Of a stretch of DNA of 64,000 bases, positions 34,691 through 42,302 are shown one piece after another. This DNA comes from Pseudomonas migulae (lineage in GTDB: Bacteria; Pseudomonadota; Gammaproteobacteria; Pseudomonadales; Pseudomonadaceae). Both the position numbers and the translations under genes were made by a program. Numbering within the stretch: the first letter of the stretch is position 1; every line of letters begins with the position of its first letter. The notes beneath the pieces were generated by a model. That model searched no databases, was not told where the DNA came from, and saw only the letters and a program-made list of their open reading frames with translations. The DNA lies in contig NZ_JALJWR010000001.1 of the NCBI RefSeq assembly GCF_024169315.1, positions 951,501-1,015,500 on the forward strand. The letters run 5' to 3'.

Positions 34691-35869
34691 ATGTCAGAAC
34701 CAAAATTCAATCAGGCTTTCGGAATTACAGAATTCAAACACGTTAACAACATCTCAGATATTCAGCCGTCTGTAGCTGCTAAAAAAGAAATTCGCTTCTT
34801 GGCTCAACCCAACGGCGTAACAGTCGCCTGCTACATGTTTATGGACTCAAACACCTTCGATTCTGCGGAGGCACTTGAATGCCGTGGAATCGCGTTTGAC
34901 CGCAACGGTCTGATCATCTCTAGACCACTGCATAAGTTCTTCAACATAGGTGAGAAGCAATGGCTTACCCAAAACATGCTGGTCGGGCGGGACGACATTG
35001 CGGCGATTTTTGAGAAGCTGGACGGCAGCATGATCGCGACAGCCTGGGTAGAAGGAGCCCTGCATTGGCGCTCAAAGAAATCGTTCGATTCGGAGGTGGT
35101 ATTGCTGACGATTTCTTTCCTTGAGCAGCCTGAGAATGAGCACATCAAATCTTTCGCTCAGGAGGTTGCCAGCAACGGGATGACAGCGATCTTCGAGATC
35201 ACGCATCCATACGCCCAAATTGTTGTCGCGCAGGATCGCCCTGCTCTGCGTTTGTTGCACGTTAGAGATAACACGTCGGGTCAATACGTCATGCTTGATC
35301 CAGGCCACTCCATTCACGCGCTCATTGAACGCTTCAATGTGCCAATAGTTGCCAGGTACGACGATATATCGCTGTCACGCGCTCTGGTGTCTCTGGATCG
35401 CATGCAGGGCCAGGAGGGATATGTGGTCCAGTTCAAGAATGGCGACATGGTGAAGCTCAAGTGCCCTTGGTATCAGCGACTGCACAATAACGTCTCAATG
35501 ATGAGGGAGCGGGACATCGCACGCCTTGCCTTGAATGAGGAGTTGGACGACGTAAAAGGCGCTCTGGTAGAAGTTGGGATCGATCTTAGCGGTGTCAACG
35601 AGGTCGAGTCTCGCCTCAAAAACATCTTGGCAGCCGTGATGGATGAGGTTGATGAGATCTACGAAAAGGGACGCCACCTCTGCCGAAAAGGCTTTGCGAT
35701 TGCCAACAATGGACACCCGCTGTTCGGTTTAGCTATGCAGCGTTACCAGGGCAAAGAGGTAACTCTCATCGAGTGGTACTCCCGCAGTCGTCTCAAGCAG
35801 GATTTTGGTTTCCGAAACCTGGGTAACGGCGCCTTGGCGGACGAATGTCATCAAAATTTAGATATTTAG
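34691..35869 (+). CDS. rnlA: T4 Rnl1-type RNA ligase
   Basis: 392 residues (T4 Rnl1 has 374). Nucleotidyltransferase motifs appear in order: RG with CRGIAFD (R65), SRPLHKFFNIGE, motif I KLDGS with adenylated lysine K109, motif III AIFEITHPYAQIVV, motif IV EGYVVQF and motif V VKLKCPWY. A helical C-terminal domain follows, as in Rnl1. In T4 it reseals tRNAs cut by host anticodon nucleases. I see no polynucleotide kinase/phosphatase partner in the window. A complete phage tRNA-Leu lies 1.6 kb upstream. Confidence 0.9.
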   Translation: MSEPKFNQAFGITEFKHVNNISDIQPSVAAKKEIRFLAQPNGVTVACYMFMDSNTFDSAEALECRGIAFDRNGLIISRPLHKFFNIGEKQWLTQNMLVGRDDIAAIFEKLDGSMIATAWVEGALHWRSKKSFDSEVVLLTISFLEQPENEHIKSFAQEVASNGMTAIFEITHPYAQIVVAQDRPALRLLHVRDNTSGQYVMLDPGHSIHALIERFNVPIVARYDDISLSRALVSLDRMQGQEGYVVQFKNGDMVKLKCPWYQRLHNNVSMMRERDIARLALNEELDDVKGALVEVGIDLSGVNEVESRLKNILAAVMDEVDEIYEKGRHLCRKGFAIANNGHPLFGLAMQRYQGKEVTLIEWYSRSRLKQDFGFRNLGNGALADECHQNLDI

Positions 35870-35920
35870 TTTACCGTGTATTAATGACAAATCTGTTAAG
35901 GTTGGTTATACTGTAAATAC
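35870..35920 (+). promoter_or_regulatory. Early promoter with boundary motif and ACAAATCTGT half-site
   Basis: Boundary motif tttaccgtgtattaatg (35870-35886), then ATGACA (35884), 17 bp spacer, -10 TATACT (35907-35912) followed by GTAAATAC. The block from ATCTGTT to TAC resembles 38498-38528. Confidence 0.6.
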
Positions 35921-35939
35921 ATCAACTCGGAAGCGAAAA

Positions 35940-36332
35940 ATGGTAAGCAGTATTGAGCAAACAGAGACCGAATCAACCTCCTGTACCGAAAAAGAGTGGT
36001 CCCTCTATCTGAAGCGTTTTGGGTCAGTTTGGCTATATTACAAGGATTTAAATATCAGAGAGCCGGAAATTTTTAGTCTAGTGCGTGAGAGCGTCATTCA
36101 AAGTTATCCCGAGCACTGCTTGCTAATTGAATGCAGCATTGATCATGAGGAAATATCAGGTAAATTCATATTTCTTGACGGCATGGCTCGTTTACTCATA
36201 GATGTCACCCCGTCTGGTAATACCACCCTACAACAATTGTATGCGTTCGCAGAAATGTATGTGCATCAGGAATCAGTAGAGGAAGCAAAGCAATATCTTA
36301 CAGCCCAAGAAGGAAGGAACGAAAATGCTTAA
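35940..36332 (+). CDS. Phage early protein, function unknown
   Basis: 130 residues starting MVSSIEQTETESTSC. Mixed alpha/beta with an aromatic-rich part (KEWSLYLKRFGSVWLYYKDL). No membrane segment. It is the first gene after a clear promoter, and its stop overlaps the next ATG. Not recognised. Confidence 0.65.
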   Translation: MVSSIEQTETESTSCTEKEWSLYLKRFGSVWLYYKDLNIREPEIFSLVRESVIQSYPEHCLLIECSIDHEEISGKFIFLDGMARLLIDVTPSGNTTLQQLYAFAEMYVHQESVEEAKQYLTAQEGRNENA

Positions 36333-36450
36333 TAAAGACTTTATTGAATACTCAAATCTAACTTTGTTCAATCGCGAAACGACAAGCTCTGAGCTGGAGT
36401 CGTTCGCACTTGAGTTTATCAAGCAGGCCTATGGTGAACCAAATGCGTAA
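36325..36450 (+). CDS. Small phage protein of 41 residues, function unknown
   Basis: Starts MLNKDFIEYSNLTLFNRETT, ends YGEPNA. SD AAGGAAGG is 8-12 bases upstream. It overlaps the preceding stop by 8 bp and the following gene at its end, the packing of a real early operon gene. Confidence 0.5.
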   Translation: MLNKDFIEYSNLTLFNRETTSSELESFALEFIKQAYGEPNA

Positions 36451-36991
36451 AAAATATATAGAGCCGATTGAGCATACAAGTCTTACCATGTTCGACCGTG
36501 ACGGCATAACCACTGAGTTTGAAGGCAATGAAATGAATGTGCTTTGCCTCTCTGCATGCTCAGACATTTATGCTGACAGCGTAAAAATTCGACACCGTAA
36601 GACTGAAACTTCGGATATGCAATATCTAAACGACGTTATTAAGTGCTCATCTCTACTGGTTCACGTGGATGATGAGATCAACCACATCGAATCCGACATA
36701 TATTTATACCTGAACTCTGACGGGTTATTGATTGGATATAAGGTAGATGAGGACGTTCTTCACCAGTCCTCTATGGACTCCTTTTATTATCGCAATCACA
36801 AATATGTGTGCTGTATTGTGCTAGGGTATTTGATTTATATTTGCCAACACAACCTACCGCTGGCATCGATAGGCGCCGCATTCAGCAGCTTAAAAACATA
36901 CGCCTTAGCTGCTCATCAAGAGATCGCAAATGAGTTCAGATTCGGTGGAACAGGTGGAGCCGAACCCAAAGGAATCATCGGTGGACGCTAA
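36431..36991 (+). CDS. Phage early protein, function unknown
   Basis: 186 residues if started at 36431 (182 from the ATG at 36443). Central region INHIESDIYLYLNSDGLLIGY is beta-rich; YVCCIVLGYLIYICQHNLPLASIG could be one membrane helix. It ends in a glycine-rich tail (FGGTGGAEPKGIIGGR). Last gene before a GC-rich non-coding island. No family recognised. Confidence 0.55.
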   Translation: MVNQMRKKYIEPIEHTSLTMFDRDGITTEFEGNEMNVLCLSACSDIYADSVKIRHRKTETSDMQYLNDVIKCSSLLVHVDDEINHIESDIYLYLNSDGLLIGYKVDEDVLHQSSMDSFYYRNHKYVCCIVLGYLIYICQHNLPLASIGAAFSSLKTYALAAHQEIANEFRFGGTGGAEPKGIIGGR

Positions 36992-37314
36992 TTAGCTCAT
37001 CGTTTGCGGCCAAAGCCCCTCCCAGCAACACCCGCCCTTCCCCCACCCTCTGGACCACTTTGCGTCCACACCCGCTGCCTGGAGCCCTCCAGCAGCCACC
37101 GGGTGTGGTTCTTGTCCGTCTGCTTGTGTTTGATGACAACTGTTTGAGTTGTTGCCAAAAATACTTTCTTAATTATGTTGAATGCATCAACTTTGGCCCT
37201 GAACTCATTGAGCACCAATTGCTAGCCAATAATTGCGAACATGTCAATTGTTTTTATCAATTAAGTTCGATATAATGTAAGTAGTCACCGAATCTTTATT
37301 GGCGCAAACAAGAA
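36992..37314 (+). promoter_or_regulatory. Non-coding interval with GC-rich hairpin and promoter
   Basis: The left half is unusually C-rich for this prophage and contains a strong hairpin, CCACACCCG (37066-37074) with CGGGTGTGG (37100-37108), enclosing a second stem CTGGAG/CTCCAG. The right half is AT-rich and has a consensus promoter TTGTTT (37248-37253)-17-TATAAT (37271-37276) followed by GTAAGTA. An imperfect palindrome CGAAC...CAATTG...CAATT..GTTCG spans the promoter. No protein gene seen. Confidence 0.65.
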
Positions 37315-37671
37315 ATGCTAAAAAACCTCAAGATATATACGGACTTCAATGGCGCGGAGCTTGAGAAGAATCCTGATCTGTACGCAGTTTGCACTTATGC
37401 ATTCACCAGAGATATAGGCGAACTGATCGAAAAGGTTCGCATCGAAATCAAATACACAAACGGCGACATTTCCCAGCGAGTAGTCAAGCCGACGAAAACC
37501 GAGTATCTCGTGACGATGTTCCATACCATTACGCAAAAACGCCATATGAACGACAGAACGGTTGAGTTCGTATACAACCGGGTGGCTGTAGATTTGATGT
37601 CTATCTTGGATGTCATTGGCGATACACCTTTCCATCGCGAATTCCTAAATCAGGTAGGCTTCCACGAATGA
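37315..37671 (+). CDS. Phage early protein, function unknown
   Basis: 118 residues, start MLKNLKIYTDFNGAELEKNP. Mixed alpha/beta with basic strands (VRIEIKYTNGDISQRVVKPTK). It follows the promoter at 37248 and overlaps the next gene by 4 bp (ATGA), so the two are coupled. Not recognised. Confidence 0.6.
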   Translation: MLKNLKIYTDFNGAELEKNPDLYAVCTYAFTRDIGELIEKVRIEIKYTNGDISQRVVKPTKTEYLVTMFHTITQKRHMNDRTVEFVYNRVAVDLMSILDVIGDTPFHREFLNQVGFHE

Positions 37672-38099
37672 ACGTGCGTGCAGAAGACATCAAGCATAAG
37701 CAGCTACCCGTCTATTTGATTGAGCACTTCTGCACGCCCGTAGATTTTGAGCGCAACCCCATCACAGGTAATGTCAAAGCTGATCTGTTTGATCCTGAGC
37801 GCGTCCTGGCTACGTTTGGGCTTATTGAGCTGCCTGGGGTTGAGGCTGATCCCAAGGCTGTTCGAGGGCTTCAGGCGCATCTTCGCGTGGCCGATCATCA
37901 CGAAGTCAGAGAAGACTGCTGCGTCGAGTGGGTTGAGGGTAAACGAAAGTACAACGACTTTAGGGACTTCCGAATCGAGTACGGCTGCCGTGCAGAGATC
38001 AAAGGCTACTGGACCACCATCACCTTCCCAAACGGCACCAAGAAGCGCATGCGCAACGACACGGGCCGTCTGCATCTCTATAAGAGCCCGACCAAGTAG
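37668..38099 (+). CDS. Phage early protein, function unknown
   Basis: 143 residues, start MNVRAEDIKHKQLPVYLIEH. The C-terminal part is basic and strand-rich (YWTTITFPNGTKKRMRNDTG). It has four cysteines or fewer and no membrane helix. Coupled to the gene before it. Possibly nucleic-acid binding, but this is only from charge. Confidence 0.6.
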   Translation: MNVRAEDIKHKQLPVYLIEHFCTPVDFERNPITGNVKADLFDPERVLATFGLIELPGVEADPKAVRGLQAHLRVADHHEVREDCCVEWVEGKRKYNDFRDFRIEYGCRAEIKGYWTTITFPNGTKKRMRNDTGRLHLYKSPTK

Positions 38100-38143
38100 C
38101 ACCGAAGCAAATCCAAAAAAATAATAACAAAGGATGAAACACC

Positions 38144-38470
38144 ATGAAGCTATTGCTCCCCCTACTCCTCGCTCTCCCGCTGGCTGCACAGGCCCTAGAG
38201 ACATCCGTAGACCCATACATTCAGTCAAACGTCTCGTTCTGTGACGCACGCCTGGAGGTCGCTCAGCTGACGTTCAATTTGTATGACCGGGGTGAATTCC
38301 TGGCCATTCAGCAGCGGATCGCACGGCACGATGAGTTTGCTGATGAAATGCAGAAGGCAGACAAGTACAGCGGCAAAGGGTACAAATACCGCCAAGAGTA
38401 CTTGCTCAATGCATTCAATGACTGCATCGATGAACGAACTCAGAAGTTTGTGAAAATAGTCAAGAAATAA
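38144..38470 (+). CDS. Secreted small phage protein, function unknown
   Basis: 108 residues. A clear signal peptide (MKLLLPLLLALPLAAQA, cut before LETSVDP) gives a periplasmic protein of about 90 residues with two cysteines (SFCDARLE, NDCIDER) that could pair. Periplasmic phage proteins are often exclusion factors, but there is no direct evidence. SD AAGGATG. Confidence 0.65.
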   Translation: MKLLLPLLLALPLAAQALETSVDPYIQSNVSFCDARLEVAQLTFNLYDRGEFLAIQQRIARHDEFADEMQKADKYSGKGYKYRQEYLLNAFNDCIDERTQKFVKIVKK

Positions 38471-38497
38471 TGCGATATATTGACTGATCTACGTTAT

Positions 38498-38528
38498 TAT
38501 CTGTTTAAGTATGTTATACTGTAAGTAC
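38498..38528 (+). promoter_or_regulatory. Early promoter sharing the ATCTGTT...TTATACTGTAA block
   Basis: -10 TATACT at 38515-38520 followed by GTAAGTAC; no good -35. The whole block resembles 35891-35920. Confidence 0.5.
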
Positions 38529-38556
38529 AAAGACAGATAATAATAAGGAAAAGTCG

Positions 38557-38892
38557 ATGGAACACTCAATTCGCGTTAGTGCTGAACTGATTCTCTCAAA
38601 ACTCGTCGAGAAGTTTCGCCTAAATCATAGCGAAATGTTGAAAGACAGTCGCTTTGCAAAGTACGAGACTCACTACGCCCTGATATTCAACACTCGGAAA
38701 TTCAACATCACAACGACGATCAAGCTCAATCTCGATTTCTCCCTGATCGGCGTCTATACCTGGATTCCTGAAGAGTCCAAATCTCGCATCAACGACCCGC
38801 TGGATGCCCGTGACAGGCTCAACACACGCTTTCTGGGCTACCTTGAAGCCATTGTCATGCCTGGCCTCAAGACCGCTGGAGTCGCAGCATGA
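38557..38892 (+). CDS. Phage early protein, function unknown
   Basis: 111 residues, start MEHSIRVSAELILSKLVEKF. Helical start, then FNITTTIKLNLDFSLIGVYTW as a beta sheet. SD AAGGAAA. Its stop overlaps the start of the next gene by 4 bp. Not recognised. Confidence 0.6.
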   Translation: MEHSIRVSAELILSKLVEKFRLNHSEMLKDSRFAKYETHYALIFNTRKFNITTTIKLNLDFSLIGVYTWIPEESKSRINDPLDARDRLNTRFLGYLEAIVMPGLKTAGVAA

Positions 38893-39083
38893 GCAACATT
38901 ATCAACTTCCACGATTTCCGCGAGAATCAATTTGCATCCCGTTTGGCTGACATTCTCTACTCTGCATACGAATCCAAGAATCCTCAGTTCATGAAGCTCG
39001 CGATTGATCTCTGCACAAAAGCTCGCGATCACGGCGTCTCTGATTCAGAGATCAAAAGCGTAGAACACCAGATCAAAGCATAA
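38889..39083 (+). CDS. Small phage protein, function unknown
   Basis: 64 residues, start MSNIINFHDFRENQFASRLA; wholly helical. Coupled to the preceding gene and followed by a terminator-like hairpin that closes the early region. Confidence 0.55.
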   Translation: MSNIINFHDFRENQFASRLADILYSAYESKNPQFMKLAIDLCTKARDHGVSDSEIKSVEHQIKA

Positions 39084-39084
39084 G

Positions 39085-39130
39085 ACCCCGCTGGCCACCT
39101 TCCCTGGCGATAGCCGGGGTTTGCTGTTTT
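39085..39130 (+). terminator. Terminator closing the early gene block
   Basis: ACCCCG (39085-39090) pairs with CGGGGT (39115-39120) around an inner ctggcc/ggc stem, followed by ttgctgttttt. Read on the minus strand it contains GGCCAGCGGGG, like the repeats at 32882 and 33083. Confidence 0.6.
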
Positions 39131-39153
39131 TGTCATCAATACAAAATCTCATA

Positions 39154-39243
39154 GTTACACTTTTCTCATTGTTACAACTTCACTCTTACACTTTTCTTTG
39201 TTGCCAAATAGGCAGTTGACAAACTTCCAATCATTGCTATTTT
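39154..39243 (+). promoter_or_regulatory. Late promoter preceded by three TTACA iterons
   Basis: gttacacttttct (39154), gttacaacttcac (39171) and cttacacttttct (39185) are direct repeats 17 and 14 bp apart. A promoter TTGACA (39216-39221)-16-TATTTT (39238-39243) follows. The array is placed for a transcription factor that switches on the packaging/morphogenesis genes. Confidence 0.55.
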
Positions 39244-39269
39244 CTGCCGTCTATTCATGGGAGAAAAAG

Positions 39270-39779
39270 ATGGACGAGATTGCCGAGCTGTTTCCCGATA
39301 TCTTTGATGGCGTGCATGAATTCAAATTTGAACGACACATGCATTCTGAGTTGACGTTCGACTTTGTGCCATTCGATTACAAGCTTAAGCCTCCACTTGA
39401 GTGCTATGAACTAACTTTAGACAGGGTATGGATTCAGAAGAACATTGGTATGTACGGGGCCTGTAATGTCTTTGTCCCATTCGAAGGCTTTGCCTTTGAG
39501 TTCCGTATTGGATTTCCAGGCGGTCAGCCTCATGTGTATTTTGAGGATGATGTGGAGTGTTCGGAGTGCGGATCTTGCAACCAGATCGAACATAAATATG
39601 TTTTCAAAGCTTACTGCTTCCTTTCGCTGGGTGTTCGCTATTTCTGCATCGACGAAGGCAACGGAGACATTGTTGACCCCCAACATAACCTGAACGTCGC
39701 AGAATTTGCACAAATGATCCGTAGCATTCTTGCGAAGAATGAAAAGCTCTTAAATTGCTATAACTTTATCAGCGAGTAA
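39270..39779 (+). CDS. Phage protein before terminase, function unknown
   Basis: 169 residues from MDEIAELFPDIFDGVHEF. The ATG at 39270 has SD GGGAGA; 24 extra residues are open upstream. CSECGSC (near residue 117) is a possible metal site. Acidic overall. Placed just before the small terminase, where HNH nucleases often lie, but no HNH motif is present. Confidence 0.6.
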   Translation: MDEIAELFPDIFDGVHEFKFERHMHSELTFDFVPFDYKLKPPLECYELTLDRVWIQKNIGMYGACNVFVPFEGFAFEFRIGFPGGQPHVYFEDDVECSECGSCNQIEHKYVFKAYCFLSLGVRYFCIDEGNGDIVDPQHNLNVAEFAQMIRSILAKNEKLLNCYNFISE

Positions 39780-39818
39780 TTTATAATTATCAACAAGTCA
39801 AGGACGACGGAGTTGATA

Positions 39819-40193
39819 ATGACTTTACCGGTACAAATTACAGCAGATCAAAGGGCGCTTGTTGCAGAGCTGGCAGGATATGGCCTAACTTGGGCGCAAA
39901 TTGCATCAGCTTTGAAGCTAAACGTGCGCACTCTCCAGCGGCACTGCCAAGAGGATTACGACAACGGCAAGAATATCGCCATCGGTATGGCTGCTGGGCA
40001 GCTCTATAAGAAAGTAATGTCAGGTCACCCTGCGTCAATTTTCTTCTATTTGAAGACGCAAGCTGGATGGAAAGAAACAAATAAGACCGAGCTTACTGGT
40101 GAAAATGGAGAGGCCATTAAGACAGAAGGTACTGTCGAGCTTACGGATCGTCAAATAGCAGCCATTAGCAGAGCCTTTGAGAAGGAGTATTAA
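39819..40193 (+). CDS. Terminase small subunit
   Basis: 124 residues. Residues 10-50 (ALVAELAGYGLTWAQIASAL then LNVRTLQRHCQEDY) form a helix-turn-helix that would bind the packaging site. The rest is helical with a C-terminal ISRAFEKEY. SD GGAG. It ends directly against the large subunit GTG start. Function is inferred from the DNA-binding motif and position. Confidence 0.8.
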   Translation: MTLPVQITADQRALVAELAGYGLTWAQIASALKLNVRTLQRHCQEDYDNGKNIAIGMAAGQLYKKVMSGHPASIFFYLKTQAGWKETNKTELTGENGEAIKTEGTVELTDRQIAAISRAFEKEY

Positions 40194-41741
40194 GTGTCTG
40201 CCTCGGCTGCCGCTACTGCCTCTGCTCGGGCCATTGCAAAATACAAATGCGAAACCGACTTTCTCTTCTTTGTTCGTTATTTCTTCAAGAAAAGAGAAGG
40301 CAAGAAATTCATAGTGGCGGAGCATCACCATGAGATCGTGTCTTATCTCATGCGTTGTACCGTCTCAGATATCACACGCCTTATTGTTAACATGCCGCCC
40401 CGCTACGGCAAGACAGAATTGATCGTAATTATGTTTATGGCGTGGTCGATTGCTTGCAACCCAAGAGCCAAGTTCATTCATTTGAGTTATTCGGATGAGC
40501 TTGCCCTCGATAACAGCTCGAAAGTGAAGGAGATAATCCTCTCAGATGAATTCAAGGAGCTTTGGCCTGAGGTTCAGCTCAAGGACGACGCCAAATCTAA
40601 GAAAAAGTGGTACACGACAGCCGGTGGCGGTGTGTATGCCACCTCCTCGGGCGGTGCGGTTACAGGCTTCGGTGCTGGATCAACCTCCGCAGAATCCGAT
40701 GGAGCCGACGAGGACAAGTCTCACCTGGAGGAACTGAAGGCTCTTGGTATTGAGCTGGAATGGCTGGATACCGAGGCAGAAGACGGCAAATTCTACGGAG
40801 CAATCATTGTCGATGACCCAATCAAGCCCGCTGACGCCGAGTCTGCTGCTCTTAGAAAGACGATCAACGGCAGGATGGTCAATACCGTAGGGAGCCGCGT
40901 AAACAGCCGGAAAACCCCGATCATCGTTGTAATGCAGCGTCTTCACGAAGAGGACACCACCGGTTTCCTGCTGGGAGGAGCTACAGGCGAGAAATGGGAG
41001 CACCTGGAGCTTCCGGCCCTGCGGGAGTGCGAAGACGGAACGCTAGTCGCCCTGTGGCCGTTTAAGCACACGGTAGAAGAGTTGATCCGGATGCGTGATG
41101 CCAATGGCTACGTGTTCTCCGGTCAGTACCAGCAGCGCCCTACTCCTGAGAATGGTGGAGTAATCGAACTAGGTTGGTTTCAACGTTACACGGAGGAACC
41201 TGCTGAGTTCGATCAGATCGTCATATCCTTTGATACCGCGCAAAAAGAGGCAGAGATAAACGACCCTTCAGTAGCCTTGGTGCTCGGTAAATTCCGCAAG
41301 CGCTGGTATCTACTAGATGTATGGAGAAAGCGTGTTACGTATCCAAATCTGAAGCGGACAGCGTACGCACTCTGTGAGCTTCACAAGCCAGTGGCTGCCC
41401 TCGTGGAAGACAAAGCCAGTGGTATTTCGCTCATCCAAAACATGCGTGAAGATGGGATGCCAGTGATCAAGATGGAGCCGGGTGGGGTTTCCAAGGTCAT
41501 CCGGATGATTACTGAGGCGCCACTGCTTGAGGCAGGACTGATACTTCTGCCCGAAAAGGCGACATGGCTCTACGATTTTGAGCAGGAATTAACCAATTTT
41601 CCTCTCGCGAAGCACGATGACCAAGTGGACGCGCTTAGCCAGTTTTTGAAATGGACCCGCAAGGCCACCACGTTCGAACAGAACCTTGTGATCGAGCTGC
41701 CAGATGACGACGGTTATGACGACTTCGACGATGACTTTTGA
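40194..41741 (+). CDS. Terminase large subunit
   Basis: 515 residues, GTG start. ATPase: Walker A-like NMPPRYGKTEL near residue 65, Walker B GAIIVDDPIKPADAESA near 205, and coupling motif VVMQRLHEEDTTG. Nuclease: VISFDTAQKEAEINDPSVALV, VEDKASG and KHDDQVDALSQFL supply the acidic metal ligands. A Gly/Asp-rich insert of about 40 residues lies between Walker A and B. It cuts and pumps DNA into the prohead. Confidence 0.95.
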   Translation: MSASAAATASARAIAKYKCETDFLFFVRYFFKKREGKKFIVAEHHHEIVSYLMRCTVSDITRLIVNMPPRYGKTELIVIMFMAWSIACNPRAKFIHLSYSDELALDNSSKVKEIILSDEFKELWPEVQLKDDAKSKKKWYTTAGGGVYATSSGGAVTGFGAGSTSAESDGADEDKSHLEELKALGIELEWLDTEAEDGKFYGAIIVDDPIKPADAESAALRKTINGRMVNTVGSRVNSRKTPIIVVMQRLHEEDTTGFLLGGATGEKWEHLELPALRECEDGTLVALWPFKHTVEELIRMRDANGYVFSGQYQQRPTPENGGVIELGWFQRYTEEPAEFDQIVISFDTAQKEAEINDPSVALVLGKFRKRWYLLDVWRKRVTYPNLKRTAYALCELHKPVAALVEDKASGISLIQNMREDGMPVIKMEPGGVSKVIRMITEAPLLEAGLILLPEKATWLYDFEQELTNFPLAKHDDQVDALSQFLKWTRKATTFEQNLVIELPDDDGYDDFDDDF

Positions 41742-41749
41742 TTATTTAC

Positions 41750-41765
41750 ATTACCGTGTAATAAC
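41750..41765 (+). promoter_or_regulatory. Boundary motif before the 41799 gene
   Basis: attaccgtgtaataac, with a short inverted repeat ATTAC-CGT-GTAAT; 34 bp before the next start. Confidence 0.5.
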
Positions 41766-41798
41766 ATCATAATACGCAAATATTCTAGAGAGAACGTA

Positions 41799-42188
41799 AT
41801 GTCGAAATACATAAGCACCTTCCGACGAGGGGACACCAAGCAAATTGCCGTAAGCCGCACAGGCACGGACAGCTCCGGCAGCCCTGTACCCGTCCCATTT
41901 CTTGCTGGTTCGACGATCACATTTTCTATGATGTCAGACATCGATCAGGCCCTACCGACGCTCCAGTTGGTTCACCCGGTCGGCTCTGGCCCTCTCGACA
42001 ACCTGGAGGCCGGGATCTGCATTCTTTCTTTGTCTTCAACCAAAACAGCCACCCTGGAGCCCGGCAAGTACTACTGGGATATCCAATTGCTGGAGGACAC
42101 GCCGTTCGGGTTGGCAACAACCACGCTGGCCCCTCCTCCGAGCGACTGGAAGGACCGAGTTGAAGTGGTGGCTGATGTCACTGTTTGA
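41799..42188 (+). CDS. Ig-like beta-sandwich phage protein
   Basis: 129 residues, start MSKYISTFRRGDTKQIAVSR. The order FRRGD..., GSTITFSMMSD, LEPGKYYWDIQLLE and VEVVADVTV is that of small Ig-like phage structural proteins encoded next to tail fibres. It probably decorates or links a tail appendage. Not assigned to a named family. Confidence 0.6.
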   Translation: MSKYISTFRRGDTKQIAVSRTGTDSSGSPVPVPFLAGSTITFSMMSDIDQALPTLQLVHPVGSGPLDNLEAGICILSLSSTKTATLEPGKYYWDIQLLEDTPFGLATTTLAPPPSDWKDRVEVVADVTV

Positions 42189-42197
42189 GCGCAATGA

Positions 42198-42302
42198 GTG
42201 AGTTTTGAAGACAAAAAAGCAGTTGGGTTTGAAGACAAATTTAACCGCCCTGGACGGGCGAATTGGACCAGCAGGTTGAAGGCATGGATAGCGTTTCAGT
42301 AA
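42198..42302 (+). CDS. Possible 34-residue protein ahead of the tail fibre
   Basis: GTG start, reading (M)SFEDKKAVGFEDKFNRPGRA and onward, overlapping the fibre start by 19 bp. The repeated FEDK reflects a 13 bp direct DNA repeat (gtttgaagacaaa-like, spacing about 27 bp). No strong ribosome site, so it may be leader sequence rather than a gene. Confidence 0.25.
   Translation: MSFEDKKAVGFEDKFNRPGRANWTSRLKAWIAFQ

Noticed and set aside
39270..39779. HNH endonuclease before terminase
   Set aside because: Position fits, but the chain lacks the His-Asn-His pattern and has only a CSECGSC cluster.
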